A stretch of DNA of 64,000 nucleotides from Glandiceps talaboti (taxonomy: Eukaryota; Hemichordata; Enteropneusta; Spengelidae), in NCBI RefSeq assembly GCF_964340395.1, contig NC_135570.1, positions 5,448,822 to 5,512,821 of the forward strand. Direction: 5' to 3'. The notes below the pieces were generated by a model, which had not been told where the DNA came from, ran no database searches, and was given only the letters and a program-made list of their open reading frames with translations. Of this stretch, positions 12,295-24,600 are shown piece after piece. Numbering within the stretch: position 1 is the stretch's first letter; each line of letters opens with the position of its first letter. A program made the position numbers and the translations under genes.

Positions 12295-12914
12295 TCATTC
12301 CCACATTCACTTTTTGTATATTCCCATAAGTTAACTTATAATATTTCGTACAAGAACACACAGCTAGTACAAAACACTACTTCATATTACACATATACAC
12401 TGGTTTTCAATCCTGAAGATGAATGGATAGTATAGTTTACTTCAACAATTTACTCATTCACTATTTTTATACACTTCAAATTTCACCCTTGCTACATTGA
12501 TGAATTGTTCTAATGAATTTATTCAACCATACCTAGGTACTAGGGTTAATATATGAATCATAGCACTTTCCAATGAAAAGGAGGATGGTAGAGTTTTGAA
12601 TTTAAAATACTGCATGCATACAATTTTTTTCAGAAATGCCAAAAGTTGTGGATTCAGATTTAGTTTTCAAGAGGTATATATTTAAATAGATGTCATTCAC
12701 CAGCAATTCATCAGCAATATTCGGCTTTCAGTTTTCTTATCATAAATTAAAAATAACATGTTTTGATTTAGTTGAATTAATTGGGTGTGGTACCAAAATT
12801 ATTTAATGTAGGGGTAACAATATTTTTTGGAAAATTATTAGTAACTAAAAAAAAGTTCTACTTTACCCTTGTAACATCAAAGCAAGCAAGATAAAAGACA
12901 ACTATGTGGGGATC

Positions 12915-13027
12915 CAGGTGCCAAGATGATTAATATGCAAATTAGAAGTACCAAGTCGAGTGATTGGCTAAAGTAGCTGCCGATCATGATGTGTCACTAA
13001 TTTGCATATTAAGTAGATTGACACCTG
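12915..13027. repeat. Hairpin element carrying two inverted ATGCAAAT octamers
   Basis: The left arm caggtgccaagatgattaat then atgcaaattag (12915-12945) pairs with the right arm (12997-13027), ctaatttgcat then attaagtagattgacacctg. Each arm holds one POU-type octamer, ATGCAAAT, at 12935-12942 and, inverted, 13000-13007. It lies in the SORBS 3' region. A small MITE is the simplest reading. Confidence 0.65.
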
Positions 13028-13240
13028 TCATGGTGGAATTTGAAATTTAAACAAATTAAGTATGCAGAATGCCTTGTTGAATGAATATAATGCAATTTTT
13101 CATTATTTGATTAATATTAATTAAAACGTATTTGTTTTCAATTCATGAAAGGTGCTTTATTCTTAAGTATATTAGTCAATAATTTGTTGCCATCTTAACA
13201 TTTTTAGAAGTATTTGTGGTGAATGTCAATAAACTATCGG

Positions 13241-15414
13241 CAGAAGCAAATAATTGATTTGTGGTGTATTTTTTGTATGCATTCTATAGGATGAAGCTTA
13301 TGAGGTGTGTGATTGAATGGAAATCCAAACTTGAAGAATTCTTTCTTTGAATTATCTTTTCCTAACTTAAATTTGTACCTGGCTTTGGAAATATAAACTT
13401 GTTTGTATCACACGATATATCCTTTCTCAAAGTCCTCTTTACTCGTACCTAGAATTTGTTTACAGTTGACATTGCAACACCAAAACAAATTTTATTCTGT
13501 TATTAAGTTAAGCTGCAGTGGCTGTCCGCTGCACATCTTCTGCCAAGCATATGGTTTAGGGTGCTTACAAACAAAAATTTGACAATAAAATTCAAAAGTT
13601 TCAAGAATTTATGATTGCGTAAGTATCATGTAATACAAAGGTATGTCTTAGTTTGATCTGTTCTCTTATTTACTGCTGTAGTAAAAGTTGTCCAAGTCAC
13701 GTGCACATCGGGGTCCCCCCCCCCCACAATGGAATGTTTACTTTTAAAGCACCAATGGACAGAAAGAGAAACGCCTCCACCTGGTGCTATGCAAGTGTTA
13801 ATTTTGACAATACACAGTTACAGCGCCCTCGGTGGCAATGGAGAGAATTGCATAATTCTGAAGTATATCTGTGAACGGTTAAATAGTGTGGTACTTACTG
13901 AATGGAAAGTCCAGAAACTTCAGTGTTTTCTTGGTTTCAGTGATTTGATATAGTCCACTCGCATCACTCTACAAAGAGAAGCATAGAATACGATCGATTA
14001 TTCTCAGAACTTCGCCTAGCTATTATCGACTTTTGAAAGTCCCATTATTGTCGACTATTTCACGATCAGTGCTTCATTTCCACTAATACATTGTTACAGC
14101 TAGACTTCAACAAAGTAAACACAACTAACAAACTTTAAATTTATTTTGCTTTTTGTATGTTATTATAACTATTTTCTACGAGATGGAGGAGTTTCGTCAT
14201 CGGTTGTATACCACAACACACTTTGTTCGGCCCAGAAAATTGGTCAAAATATGCTCATTGAATGTTATATTGGTGCACTCAAAATGTACGGGTTTTAGTG
14301 ATCTAGATTCCATAATTTTTGCTTCAATATATAGCTCCACAATGGACGCTAAAAGATTTTGAATAAATCTGTATAATTCACATTCAAGGAAGTTTTTGTA
14401 CATGTAATGTCTTTACTATACCGTAGTTCATAATTTCTGGGTCTCAGTGTCCTTATCGGATTTGCATTTAATTTTTACTAACGATAAGGTGTTATTTTGA
14501 AGCTAAGACTTATATAGCAGAAAATCAAGTAGACCCGAAGATTTAGTTTCGTAAATCAAATAAAAATGATTCGTAATGCCCGTAATATTGGTAGAGTAGC
14601 ATTAGTATGGCAGATATAGTAAAGTCACTTTGGTATGAAATTTAGGTGCTCATATCTACTAAGTATATCATTTAAACTGCAATGTAGTATGTGCCCCAGT
14701 TTCTAATGAAATGTGATGATTTGTAAATAGTGTCTGTAATATGTGGCGTTCGAAAAACAGAGTACACATATACATTTAACTCTTCATATCTCATTACCAC
14801 CACCACCACCGTACCACCACCACCACCACCACCACCACCACCACCACCACCAACACAACCCCCGATTTGGTTATTTTACCATCATTTAAAGCAAGTCCTT
14901 TGTTATTTCCGGAAGTGATTTGACATTTCGATTTATAACTACAGATCGAAAGGGCTAGAGAAAGATCATTTTGGCCGCCTGCGGAGATCAACCGCAGTAG
15001 ATTCCCAGACGAACAAGAGAGACTACTGTCCTGTGCCAATTTTTCGTCTAAATCGATTGTGTAAGAAGTTGTGATATCTAAATTTGAGATATAATTCATC
15101 ACGTAACTACTCCTTGACTGGTATTTACAGCTGTGTTTAACTTACAGTTGTATAAGATATATCTACTCGCATTATTTATAACTCTGGCTATGTGTGCTAA
15201 TATTGATTTTCGATGGCGTGAAAACCACGCCACGTTTATCGATACAGAATCCTGAAACTTATTAACAGGAGTACTGGAACTAATATGGATGTCGACGTGA
15301 TGCAAATCATGCAGTAATACCACAGGGTGCTCTGGCTTAGTTAGTTATGTTTACTAAAAAACAACAACAACAACAACAAAATAAATACTGAGTGACAAAC
15401 ATCAACAACAGAGT
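13241..15414. other. Intergenic stretch without supported genes
   Basis: Contains C-runs (about 13717) and a (CAC)n tract at 14800-14851, which creates poly-Pro or poly-Val ORFs in several frames. No conserved protein or RNA gene recognised. Confidence 0.5.
14798..14852. repeat. (CAC)n trinucleotide repeat
   Basis: About 18 near-perfect CAC/ACC units. Overlapping ORFs reading poly-Pro or poly-Val are products of the repeat. Confidence 0.95.
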
Positions 15415-15609
15415 AATTACAAATCAGTATCAATAATATTTCTATGCAACAAGAATTATTATATTTTCATATATGAGAAATGGTCACAGTTGTGAGGTGT
15501 GTACAATTGTGACCACTTCACATATAAGAAAACATATGATCTCGTGTGACGGAATACGACTTATTCTTGTTGCATAGAACATTGTTGATACTGATCGTAA
15601 TTTGTAATT
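15415..15609. mobile_element. 195-bp foldback element
   Basis: The left arm opens aattacaaatcagtatcaat and continues ttctatgcaacaagaat. The right arm, read inverted, opens aattacaaattacgatcagt and continues gttctatgcaacaagaat. The arms meet at a central ggtcacagttgtga / caattgtgacc palindrome. Arms are roughly 90 bp with a few indels. No coding capacity; a MITE or foldback transposon is likely. No clear target-site duplication seen. Confidence 0.75.
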
Positions 15610-15905
15610 CCACACTTTCTCGTCTGCAGGAGAGTTGGGGGAGGGGGGGGGGCACTACGCTAATAAAATGTACCGATGTGCTAACTGAAGATGACATGGT
15701 ACGAATTCCTTCGGGGGCAGACTCAAAGATGTACCATTACGAACCTATATACAGTCGCACACAGCACGAGTGGTATGCTTAGCATATTCTGGATATCTTC
15801 ACAACCGGGATAGTGACCTTTCTATTTTTCGCTCATGGCTGTTTTTGAACTCCATGTCATTGAACTTATATGCTGCCCTCTATAGTTTTGTGGTAGACCA
15901 GGATG

Positions 15906-16216
15906 TGGTATTTATTTTGGATTTTTAATTTACACAACAGTTTTATCATGGCTTCCCACCCTAAAAATCAATCTGAAACAGCATAGAACAAGTCTGTTTG
16001 TAACTCAATACATTGCAAAAAGCTAAAAAAAAAAAAAAGCGTAGAAAGTTTTTTGTTGTATACCCAATGACAACGATTTTACAAATTTATTTATTTTCTA
16101 CAATTATTGAGTTACAAACAAGGACTTGGCATATGTTGTTTTCACATCAATTTGATTTTTCAAGAAGGAAGCCATGATAAGAATTGTTTCATATATTAAA
16201 AACCAAATAAATACCC
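15906..16216. mobile_element. 310-bp foldback element with about 105-bp arms
   Basis: The left arm (ggtatttattttgg, ttttatcatggcttcc, ctgtttgtaactcaata) is mirrored by the right arm (tattgagttacaaacaagg, ggaagccatgataagaa, ccaaataaataccc). Homology runs almost the whole length of both arms, with small indels, around an A-rich loop. The inner motif recurs at about 9517. It resembles a non-autonomous DNA transposon. Confidence 0.78.
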
Positions 16217-16982
16217 TCTATATGGCCTCTTGAAACGAACAAAGATGTGAAGCTGATATTGTCTTATTGTCTTATTCTCATGGTGTAGGTGCATTTCGTT
16301 ATACGGGGGGGGGGGGGGTATTCGCAAATCATACACTATGCGACCCCTCTAAAAGAATCATCATAACAAAAGTAAATCTGGCTTAGACGAGGTCTGCTGG
16401 CGCGAGGCATTGTGGGAAATAAACAAAACTAGAAGCTGTGTTCCACTTGAACCCTTGCTAAAACAGTCTCGAAGCGATCGTTTCAAGGGAAGAGTAAACC
16501 TCCTAACTCCATAATGGCTCACCCCAGAGTACAGCATGTCTCGTCTCAGCCAGATATGCCCACTCTTAGGATTGGTGTAAAAAGACATCTGGGTTCCCCA
16601 AGCATAGTGAAAAGTAACTAAAAAATACAGCATCACTTTTGTAACTATTTACATGTAAAGAGTTCATCTTTGAGAATAAATTAAAGACACTCGTCCCCAG
16701 AAATTTAAGACACTGAACTTCAAAAATGTATCACAAATTAGGAGCTTTATTGGCATGAACACGGCAAAGAAATGCAAAAAACTGTTCTATGTACATTATC
16801 TGTCCAAAAAAAAATATAAATGCAACAGAACTTGTTCAAAGCACAAAAGTTTGTATTTTTTCTGATCGGTAATGCATCTTTCACCTAAGAAAATACTACA
16901 AGCTTGCAAGTTTTACTCCCCAGCTCGCAATTATGAAAATCCTTGGAATCGAGATACCATATTGACATTCAAGAATCCGTCG

Positions 16983-17205
16983 TGACGTCATCAGTAGACT
17001 GGTAGACGAGAAACCGCTCAAACCCCTTGGTGTCTGAAATTCTTAGAAGATTCTGATAAAAACCTCCTTTGGTTTTAAGATCTTCTAATTCTACTTTTGG
17101 AAAATCGTCGCCCCAATATCAATCAACGCATTAAGTATGCCGATATTTCAACACGTCATTAGAAGTGTCGTATGACGTCAATTGACATCCGGAAGAGTGA
17201 CGTCA
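16983..17205. promoter_or_regulatory. Cluster of three perfect CRE palindromes (TGACGTCA)
   Basis: TGACGTCA occurs at 16983-16990, 17173-17180 and 17198-17205. The octamer is the CREB/ATF full site. No TSS or gene start is evident next to it; the nearest genes are the 3' ends of SORBS and of the 19.5-kb ORF. A regulatory role is inference only. Confidence 0.45.
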
Positions 17206-17379
17206 CAACTATCTGTCGCATGCAAATGTTTTCATGCTCGGCGAGATTGAAGAATGAAGTTCCCTAGAGGTCTAGAATGTTAATATGGTATCGACCGAAG
17301 CGTTGAGCTAGGCCGAATAAAACAGACCTATTCGAAGAATTACTAGTACAGTCACTCAGGGATATCTATTACAAAAATC

Positions 17380-19095
17380 TGATAGAGAAGAAAGAGAATT
17401 AAAACAGAAAAGAGAAAGCGAGGGAGTACAGAAGATCAGAAATTAGGAAAAGAAATATAGTGCTGACAGAAGAAAGAAAATATGGAAAGAATTACAAAGG
17501 AGGGGGCAAATGAAAATTAATTTAACTTAGAAAAAATACAGAGAAAAGAGAGAAATGGAAGGAGAGAAATATTACGAATTTAGGCCACGAGATTTACTAA
17601 AAGTTCTTACAGTATGGCTTTACTTTTGATTATTTCATCATAAAAGAGTTCTTCTAATTCTCAGACTTCTAAAAAAAACTACTTCATACATTGTATCCTA
17701 GAATGATGACAATTTCATCCCTACAAATCTAGTATTTCCTTTCATCGCTACAAAACTAATATTTCTTTTGTCATTTTTTTTCAGAAGCCATGTTCCACAT
17801 TCATTATACACACCCATACTAAGTATTAATTCCTGGTATGAGACAGAGGAATCTTACAAGAATCATGGACTGAAATTATGAATTAAATAAAGTCGTATCC
17901 GGAATAAACCAAGTCTACGATATTGTAACTTAATAAAGTAGCTATCTGTTTTAGAAAGTAAAGTCCGTTTTGGAGAATACTTGATTGGAATAGAGATAGT
18001 CGCTTGATATAGATTATAAGAATTGTATTAGGGTCTAATTTAGCCGAGTATAGTTATGTTGAGTCCAGTGAAGTGAGAAATGATAAGTGTAGGGTTAGGT
18101 AGAATGGAGAATTTTAGAATGGAGTTGAGTTGAGGAGAGTAGAATAGAGTAGTGCACGGAGAGTCCAGTCGAGTTTTGTAGAATAGTGTAGAGTCGAGGG
18201 TAGAGTAGAAGAGAATAGGGGATAGTAGAATAGAATAGCGTCGAGAGGAGTGGAGAACAGGAAAGTACATATAGGAGAGTTGAGCAGAATAAATTCAAGT
18301 AGTGTAGAAAAGAGTCGTGTTGTAGAGTAGAGTAGAGTAGAGTAGAGTAGAGTAGAGTTGTGTCAAGTAAAGTAATATAATGTTGAGTTTTATGTCATAG
18401 AGTTTGGCTGAAAAAGTATGTAAAAGAGTAATTTGGAACAACGAGATCTACATGAGATTAGAGTAGAAAGTATTACTGACGACATACTGCAGTCACATGG
18501 TAGACAATGAGATGGAGAAAGAAATGTGAAGATGAAGAGAAGTGTTGAGTTTGTAGAATGACAAACAAAGGATAAGACTATTAGCAGTAGACTTAGATGA
18601 GTAAGAGTTGTTAAAATACACGATACAATAGAATAGAATAGAATAGAATAGAATAGAATAGAATAGAATAGAATAGAATAGAATAGAATAGAATAGAGAA
18701 GTGCTTGGGCTTAGTACATTAACGGCGTTCATAGATTTAAGGAATAGAATTCACCTGTGGTAGGCGGCACCACAGCTGGAATAGTAGACCTCAGAATTCT
18801 AAGCATGCACATATTCATAACTGATTCAATAAACTACTTGAAACCAGTAAATGAGAAACGAATGGAAGAGACTAGATAAGATCAGATTATACAAACATAG
18901 AATAGATTATGACATAGAATGGTATATTATAGCATCTAGAAACAGACTAAGGTAGAAATAGAACGGAAGAGAATAGAATCTAACAACAGAAGTTAACAGA
19001 TTAGATATACTAGAGTAGGGCAGAATAGAATAGAATAGAATAGAGTAGTGTAGAATGGAAAAGTAGAATGGAATAGAATAGAATAGAACGGATAA
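17380..19095. repeat. Purine-rich tract grading into (AGAGT)n and (AATAG)n pentanucleotide satellite
   Basis: From about 17380 to 17570 the plus strand is almost all A/G. From 18020 it becomes degenerate gagtag/gaatag pentamers, with clean runs at 18321-18358 (agagt) and 18629-18695 (aatag) and a further block at 19021-19090. Ser/Leu/Phe/Tyr-rich minus-strand ORFs here are repeat artefacts. Confidence 0.88.
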
Positions 19096-19477
19096 CTAAT
19101 TTGAGGAAAATAAGGAAAAACAAAAGCAATTTTTTCATGTGCATGGAAATGTCAGAATAATCTTACTTGTCAGTATCTCTATAAGTAAGCAGGTATATAT
19201 TCCTTGGACTAGACTTAGAGCTATACCATCAAAATGTTTCATTCTGTCCACTCCATTTGAAAACATAATCGATGTTACCTTACTGATCACGTGATTACAT
19301 TACAATAAATCTGCCCGTTCACAATTTGATTCAACCAACTAAAATTGTAAGTAGTCTTCCTGAAGTTTTTTAACATTTTTTTCTTGATTTTCTTCCTCAT
19401 GGTATTTTTTCCTCATTAATCAACCCCAGAGTTTACCATAAAAAGGTCTGCTTTAAATTTAGTGCCATCTTCTGGCG

Positions 19478-19483
19478 TTTATT
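19478..19483 (-). promoter_or_regulatory. Candidate poly(A) signal for the 464-codon synaptopodin-like ORF
   Basis: TTTATT on the plus strand is AATAAA on the minus strand, 66 bases beyond the stop codon. A T-rich minus-strand region lies nearby. The spacing is suitable for a short 3' UTR. Confidence 0.5.
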
Positions 19484-19548
19484 GAGGTACATGCACACCA
19501 ATTTTTCTAGAGGGTCATTCAACTAATGGCAAACAGTTATCTGGAAGT

Positions 19549-20943
19549 TCATAAATCCTCTGTTTCCTCCAACATTGATGGGTTCCATATTTTTGGCCCA
19601 GCTACGGGTTTTACGTTGCTAGGTCTGGCTCTTCTGCGGTTGGCATACGATGGTCGGTCAAACTTTTTCGCTGTCTGTCTCACGGGTCTGAGATGTTCTA
19701 CAACGTCGGCTTCATCCTCGGCTGGTTGATCGTGAAACTCTTGTTGTATTTGTTCACGTGCCCAGGATTTTGGTCTTGGATTATAGTCACGCCCTTGAGT
19801 TTCACGTCTTCTTGGAAAGGTATGGTATTGTGTTTGATCCGAGCCACCGCCACCCTGTTCAGCAGGTAAACTTTCCCATCCTTCTGCTTTTCTGTTAAAG
19901 TCGTTTATGTACGGTTGTGCGCCTAGTCTCACACGTGGTATTGGCGTTATCTTCGGTGGGAGACGATAACTGAGTTGATCATCACACTGCGTCCAGGGAG
20001 ATATCTCATACGCAGCTCGTTCTTTCTTTGTACGTGCGGCCTCTTGAACATTGTTGACTAGGGATCTATTACCTGGTCGTGATCGAGTGTGAGCGAAGGC
20101 CTCTTCAATCGAACCAACAGGGTTGATTTCAGCTGCTTCCCATGGTGTCATATTGCCCATCAGAGACATTTTCTGTTGCCTCTGTGGTCGTGGAGCACTT
20201 GGAGGAGTAGTTGGAGATTTTGGATGGTAGCCTGTTCCGACGTGTGGTGGAGGTGATGGCACCCTTGGCCTTGCTCTCTGTAGCATCTCAATTCTCCTGC
20301 GAGCATAGTAGTCTGAGGGGTTAACTACATTGCTCTCATCAACAACGAACTGCTCAGAACGCTTCTTCATTCGGTCAAACATCACAGCTCCGCGTGCCTT
20401 TCTCCCGGTAGACTGAGCAACCAATTCTCGGCTCTTCACCAATGGCTTACCAGCTTCACCTGCAGGTGCTGTATGGGAACGGCGATGAGGTCCAAGTGAT
20501 GTACCAGTTCTTTGGAAACTGGTGGTTTCAGTGGCTCCTGGTCGATACTGACGCATTATTTGAGTATACGACGTATCGATCCACCCTGAAGGGTGGTCCA
20601 TAGCTTCTTCCCAGGGTGATTTCCAGGGTTTCAAACTGGGTCCTTCAACCATACCAGTATCCACATACTGGTGAAGTAAGGTCTTCCCTGGGCTGGCCTG
20701 AATAGGTGCAAATACGGGGGCTGGGGGAGCTGCTGTCTTTGGAACTGAGGGTGGACCCCTTCGTTGCCTGGCTCCATGGGGGGTTCTTACATTAGGATTA
20801 CGCATTCTGCCAACGGAAATGTCTTCTCTGAAATCAGGATCACTTCGACGTTGACCAACATACATCCGGGTACCCTTACCAGGTTTGTGTCCAGTCAATT
20901 CTTGAATGCTTCGTTCTCTAGCATCAATAGGTGTTACTAGCAT
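19549..20943 (-). CDS. Synaptopodin-2-like short protein / duplicated terminal exon
   Basis: 464 codons in one exon. Visible motifs: KPWKSPWEEAMDHPSGWIDT at about 106-125; the synaptopodin basic block RGAVMFDRMKKRSEQFVVDE at 184-203; TPWEAAEINPVGSIEEAF at 266-283; FNRKAEGWESL; DYNPRPKSWARE; and the C-terminus GPKIWNPSMLEETEDL. The same series (RGAxMFxxRxKR, PWEAA-GS-AF, DYNPKxxxW, MLExEDL-stop) is present in the terminal exon at 35545-36881, so one arose from the other. The first ATG is preceded four codons earlier by an in-frame TGA, so the ORF cannot be entered in frame from upstream coding sequence through the strong acceptor at 21034. ATG 20943 is therefore taken as the start of an independent short product. 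It could instead be an alternative last exon of the 35-60 kb gene through a weak internal acceptor. It has no PDZ of its own. Confidence 0.8.
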   Translation of the reverse strand: MLVTPIDARERSIQELTGHKPGKGTRMYVGQRRSDPDFREDISVGRMRNPNVRTPHGARQRRGPPSVPKTAAPPAPVFAPIQASPGKTLLHQYVDTGMVEGPSLKPWKSPWEEAMDHPSGWIDTSYTQIMRQYRPGATETTSFQRTGTSLGPHRRSHTAPAGEAGKPLVKSRELVAQSTGRKARGAVMFDRMKKRSEQFVVDESNVVNPSDYYARRRIEMLQRARPRVPSPPPHVGTGYHPKSPTTPPSAPRPQRQQKMSLMGNMTPWEAAEINPVGSIEEAFAHTRSRPGNRSLVNNVQEAARTKKERAAYEISPWTQCDDQLSYRLPPKITPIPRVRLGAQPYINDFNRKAEGWESLPAEQGGGGSDQTQYHTFPRRRETQGRDYNPRPKSWAREQIQQEFHDQPAEDEADVVEHLRPVRQTAKKFDRPSYANRRRARPSNVKPVAGPKIWNPSMLEETEDL

Positions 20944-21033
20944 GACGGTTCAAGGTTTTACTCTAGTTGTCTCTTTGTTTTCGTTTTCAGTTGTCCCAAT
21001 CAGTGTTATGTAATTTCTAACATCAGTATTAAC
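20944..21033 (-). promoter_or_regulatory. 5' UTR and candidate splice acceptor of the short synaptopodin-like transcript
   Basis: Minus-strand sequence runs through a pyrimidine-rich stretch to ctattttag, then gttaatactg at 21033. That is a very good acceptor. From it one frame stays open for 27 codons until TGA, then three codons later reaches the ATG at 20943. This fits a non-coding 5' part of a spliced transcript. Confidence 0.5.
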
Positions 21034-21111
21034 CTAAAATAGATTTAAAAAACAAACAAAATTGTGAGTGGAGATGCAATTGGTAGATTTCATGCTGACA
21101 AGCAATGAAAG

Positions 21112-21363
21112 TGAGTCAGTCAGTCAGTCAGTCAGTCTGTGTCTGTCTGTCTGTCTGTCGGTCTGTCTCTGTCGGTCTGTATGTATGTCTGTCTGTCTGT
21201 CTGTCTGTCGCTCTGTATGTCTGTTTGTCTGTCTGTCCGTCTATTCATCCACCATGCACGTACACATCAATATGTATGTCTGTCTGTCTGCCTGTCTCTG
21301 TCGCTTTGTATGTCTGTTTGTCTGTCTGTCCGTCTATTCATCCATCATGCACGTACACATCAA

Positions 21364-21405
<42 letters not shown>

Positions 21406-21465
21406 CGCCTGTTTATTCATCCACCATTCACACATCAATGTATGTCTGTCTGTCAATCTGTTGCG
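21112..21465. repeat. (GTCT)n / (GTCA)n tetranucleotide array
   Basis: Imperfect tetranucleotide repeats with embedded longer units (attcatccaccatgcacgta appears in variants at about 21245 and 21338). All three plus-strand frames stay open with CLSVCLSV-type translations, which are not genes. It lies just upstream of the short synaptopodin-like ORF. Confidence 0.93.
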
Positions 21466-21597
21466 CAGACAGCGATGCATTATAATCCGAGAAATGAGAC
21501 AATTATGAAACTGCTCACATCATGACGTCAATGAATTCTGTGCACCACAGTGTTTCTTATAATGACAGTATCAAGAGCATTGCATAGATAGGTAATA

Positions 21598-21680
<83 letters not shown>

Positions 21681-21681
21681 A
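21598..21681. repeat. (AAAT)n microsatellite
   Basis: About 20 perfect aaat/aata units. The antisense FIYL-repeat ORF is an artefact. Confidence 0.96.
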
Positions 21682-21699
21682 ATAGTATCGGTCGAAAGG

Positions 21700-24600
21700 A
21701 AAAGAATAAGATTTTCTGGACTGACATTCCACGCAATTACAATAATTATATAAAATAAGTTTGACACTGTAGTAACAGCGGCGTTATTATGTATGACAGT
21801 GGAAAAAAAAAACATTCGTGGCGGACCTAGAAAAGTCATTTTCACAAATTCTGCATCACATCACGTGACCTCTGAACAGAGTTATAAAAATGAACAAATC
21901 TGGCTTAAAAGAATCGTGTTGTACATGTACACTTGATGGGTGAGGCATTATGGATGTATACAAAGTTAGAAGCTCCATACATCTCGAATCAATTGCACCG
22001 ACATTATTTTGGCAAGGGTTCACGTATTAAAAGCTCCCGACCTTGTTTACTTCTCATGCTACCACACTCCATGGTTAGACAGGTCTCTATTAAAGCCCCG
22101 ATTTACAAATTTTCACAAAATAATTTTAAAGGGGCCACAAGATGCAGAATTGGTAGCACAAATGCAACTAAGATGAAATATTCTATTTTGTGTATTCGTA
22201 AATCATTTGGGGTCAAATGTCATATCTAGTCTACATCAAGTCGTAAATAAGTTTCCCCCAAATCTTCCCGGCCTCACACGTACGCGTATTAAAAATTTAT
22301 GAGCGAAATTGAAAAATGGTACCTAGCTCTATAGCAAATTTTATCAGTGGCTTATAACGAGAAAATGACAGGTTATCTTGTCAATACATACATAAACAGT
22401 TCTATTTTATTTTAAGAGACATAACTCCTTGCTGACACTATATCACATAACTATATGGCATGTACAGTGGATAGTTTTTTTGAGATAGGTCTCACACACA
22501 CAAAAAATACTGTCTGGCCACGCGGTTGGTCGGTGATTTCATACAAGATTAAAAAATGAGAATTGAGAGCGAAAAAAAAAGTTGACAAAATTCTATATAT
22601 GTTAGTTATCTCACTAGCACTGGTACCCAACAATACTTCTACAGCGATCTATTTTTTATAGTCGTTTTGGTCAATAAAGTACTCTATTTAACATACACTA
22701 CGAAAATAGCCCGCGGCACACACAACTCATCCAACTGTTGTCAAGCATTAATTTCTATCTCGACATTTCACATCTTCTTAATTTCCAAGCAGGATACGTT
22801 TTCGATTTCATGACATTGATCGAGTTTTAGAACAAATAGACAGCTGCATTCCATCTTAAAACACTCAGCTGTGATTAATTTTATTACATGCAGACATGTC
22901 GTTGAACTTCATCGACGTAAAAACCAAACACTACTTTACGGCACTAGAGTTATAATTTTTCGCGGTGTTAGCGGAAAAAATACGATCTAACTTGCGGGAA
23001 TAGTGACGTTCTCAAATGTTATTACAACTTTTATATTTCTTGAGAGATAAGAATACTTTCAAAGCATTTGGCATTTACAGGTTTGTATCATTTATATTAG
23101 CAGGTTTAATTTTAGGGACAGACCTATATTATATGGTTCTCACAGCTAGTGTTGCTGGCGAAATACTTGGGTATAAAACAAATGCAACACACAAGTTACA
23201 GTTTAAAAATGTCAAAAGTTACTGCTGTTACTGCTCAGTATTTGACCTTTACAAAAAGTACAATTATCTCTGAGACTTAGCAGACTACACAGTTAATTTA
23301 GATCAGTCGACGCAGAAGTCGCACAGTGTGGAGTTCTTAGTCTTAATTTATTATCTATCTGGTGACCTTTGACCCTTGAAATCCTTCGGCATACGGTCAT
23401 GAAGGATATTTCGTTCAGTTGGGAAATATAAATAGCCACTTGGTCAGAGAATGAACTGCCCTGAGGCCTACCGATGACTTAATATCGATATAAACAATAT
23501 TTGAAAACATAACTTAGATAACATACGACAGTTTAATAACAAAAGTAATTATAACGGCTCCACCAGTGAGGTCGTGCGTCTGTATTAAAGTTTCGTTAGA
23601 AAGTGTTCTGGTACGTCCGCCGCAAAGACAGTAGCCAGTGTCGCGTTGCGTGTTTAATAGTTTTAAACGTCAAGAAGATATCCAACTGAGATTACTGATT
23701 ACAGTGTCAAGGGTAATCGCTGGTATTGACAAGTTAATGAGTTAACGAGCTACTTGCTACGCGCACTTAAACATGACGGTCGTGGATTTTTTTTTCATAT
23801 CCTCGCACTCGAATTTCTTCAAACAACATCAAAGCAAATCAACGGATAAATTGTAAAGTTATAAATCGAAACAGAATAAAAATGGAAAGCATACCGATAC
23901 AACCATACAACAAACTTTGTTTTGCATACCATTGAAGTTGTCGTAATATGTTTTCATGACTTTTGAGATTAGGACATTACAACATCCGATGTAAAAGTCA
24001 AATAAACAACATATATATGCATGACGCGAGGCTCTTTGGGGGTATATCAATAATTTGCATTAACCTCACCTAATAACATTACGCATGACATAAAACAGAT
24101 TCATTGAGAGTAACACGTTTTTATAATTATAGAAACTATGCCAAACTTGCCTCAAGACAAGAAAAAAAATTGAAAGTTTGTAAATTATTGTAACAGAGCA
24201 ACTGTTGGGCACAAATCAATTACGTGTGATATGCCCAAGTACAATTTACAAGAAGCCCGGAATGGAATGTATGAAAAAAAAAGATATTTCAAAATTCCGC
24301 GTATGGTTGTAACTTTGATATTCAGTTTCCGATGTAGAAATGGTGTTTGTATTTTAATGATATATATTTAGTAATCGATATTTTTGAAAACTCGGAGCTT
24401 AAATTACCATATTCATTTAAATTTCAGTATTTTGCGATTAACTTTCGATAATGGATTTAAGGATTGACAGTGGATGCATGGGAAGGCGGTAAAAATTCCG
24501 TTACCATGGAAACGTGATAACATATCGTGGTTTTTATATTAATAATACGATAGTATAATATAATTATGACTGATGTGCAAACGATAAAAGAAATGGGTCG

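Larger units (their letters stand above)
10714..13240 (+). other. Probable SORBS 3' UTR region
   Basis: No further ORF continues the gene. A donor-like gtaaat just after the stop (10717) and a good acceptor, cttctttttacag, ending at 11414 could remove a 3' UTR intron holding the second MITE. AATAAA signals occur at 11978-11983 and 13228-13233. The extent of the UTR is inferred. Confidence 0.4.

Noticed and set aside
14153-14403. Opposed short ORFs
   Set aside because: Below a credible size, no protein features, no splice signals that make a gene model.
15870-16222. Direct repeat ccctctata as target duplication of the 15.9-kb foldback
   Set aside because: The left copy lies about 25 bp outside the paired arms, and gccctcta is frequent in this genome, so chance is likely.
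20944-21033. In-frame coding extension upstream of ATG 20943
   Set aside because: A TGA four codons before the ATG blocks it. Stop readthrough was considered but there is no specific evidence for it.
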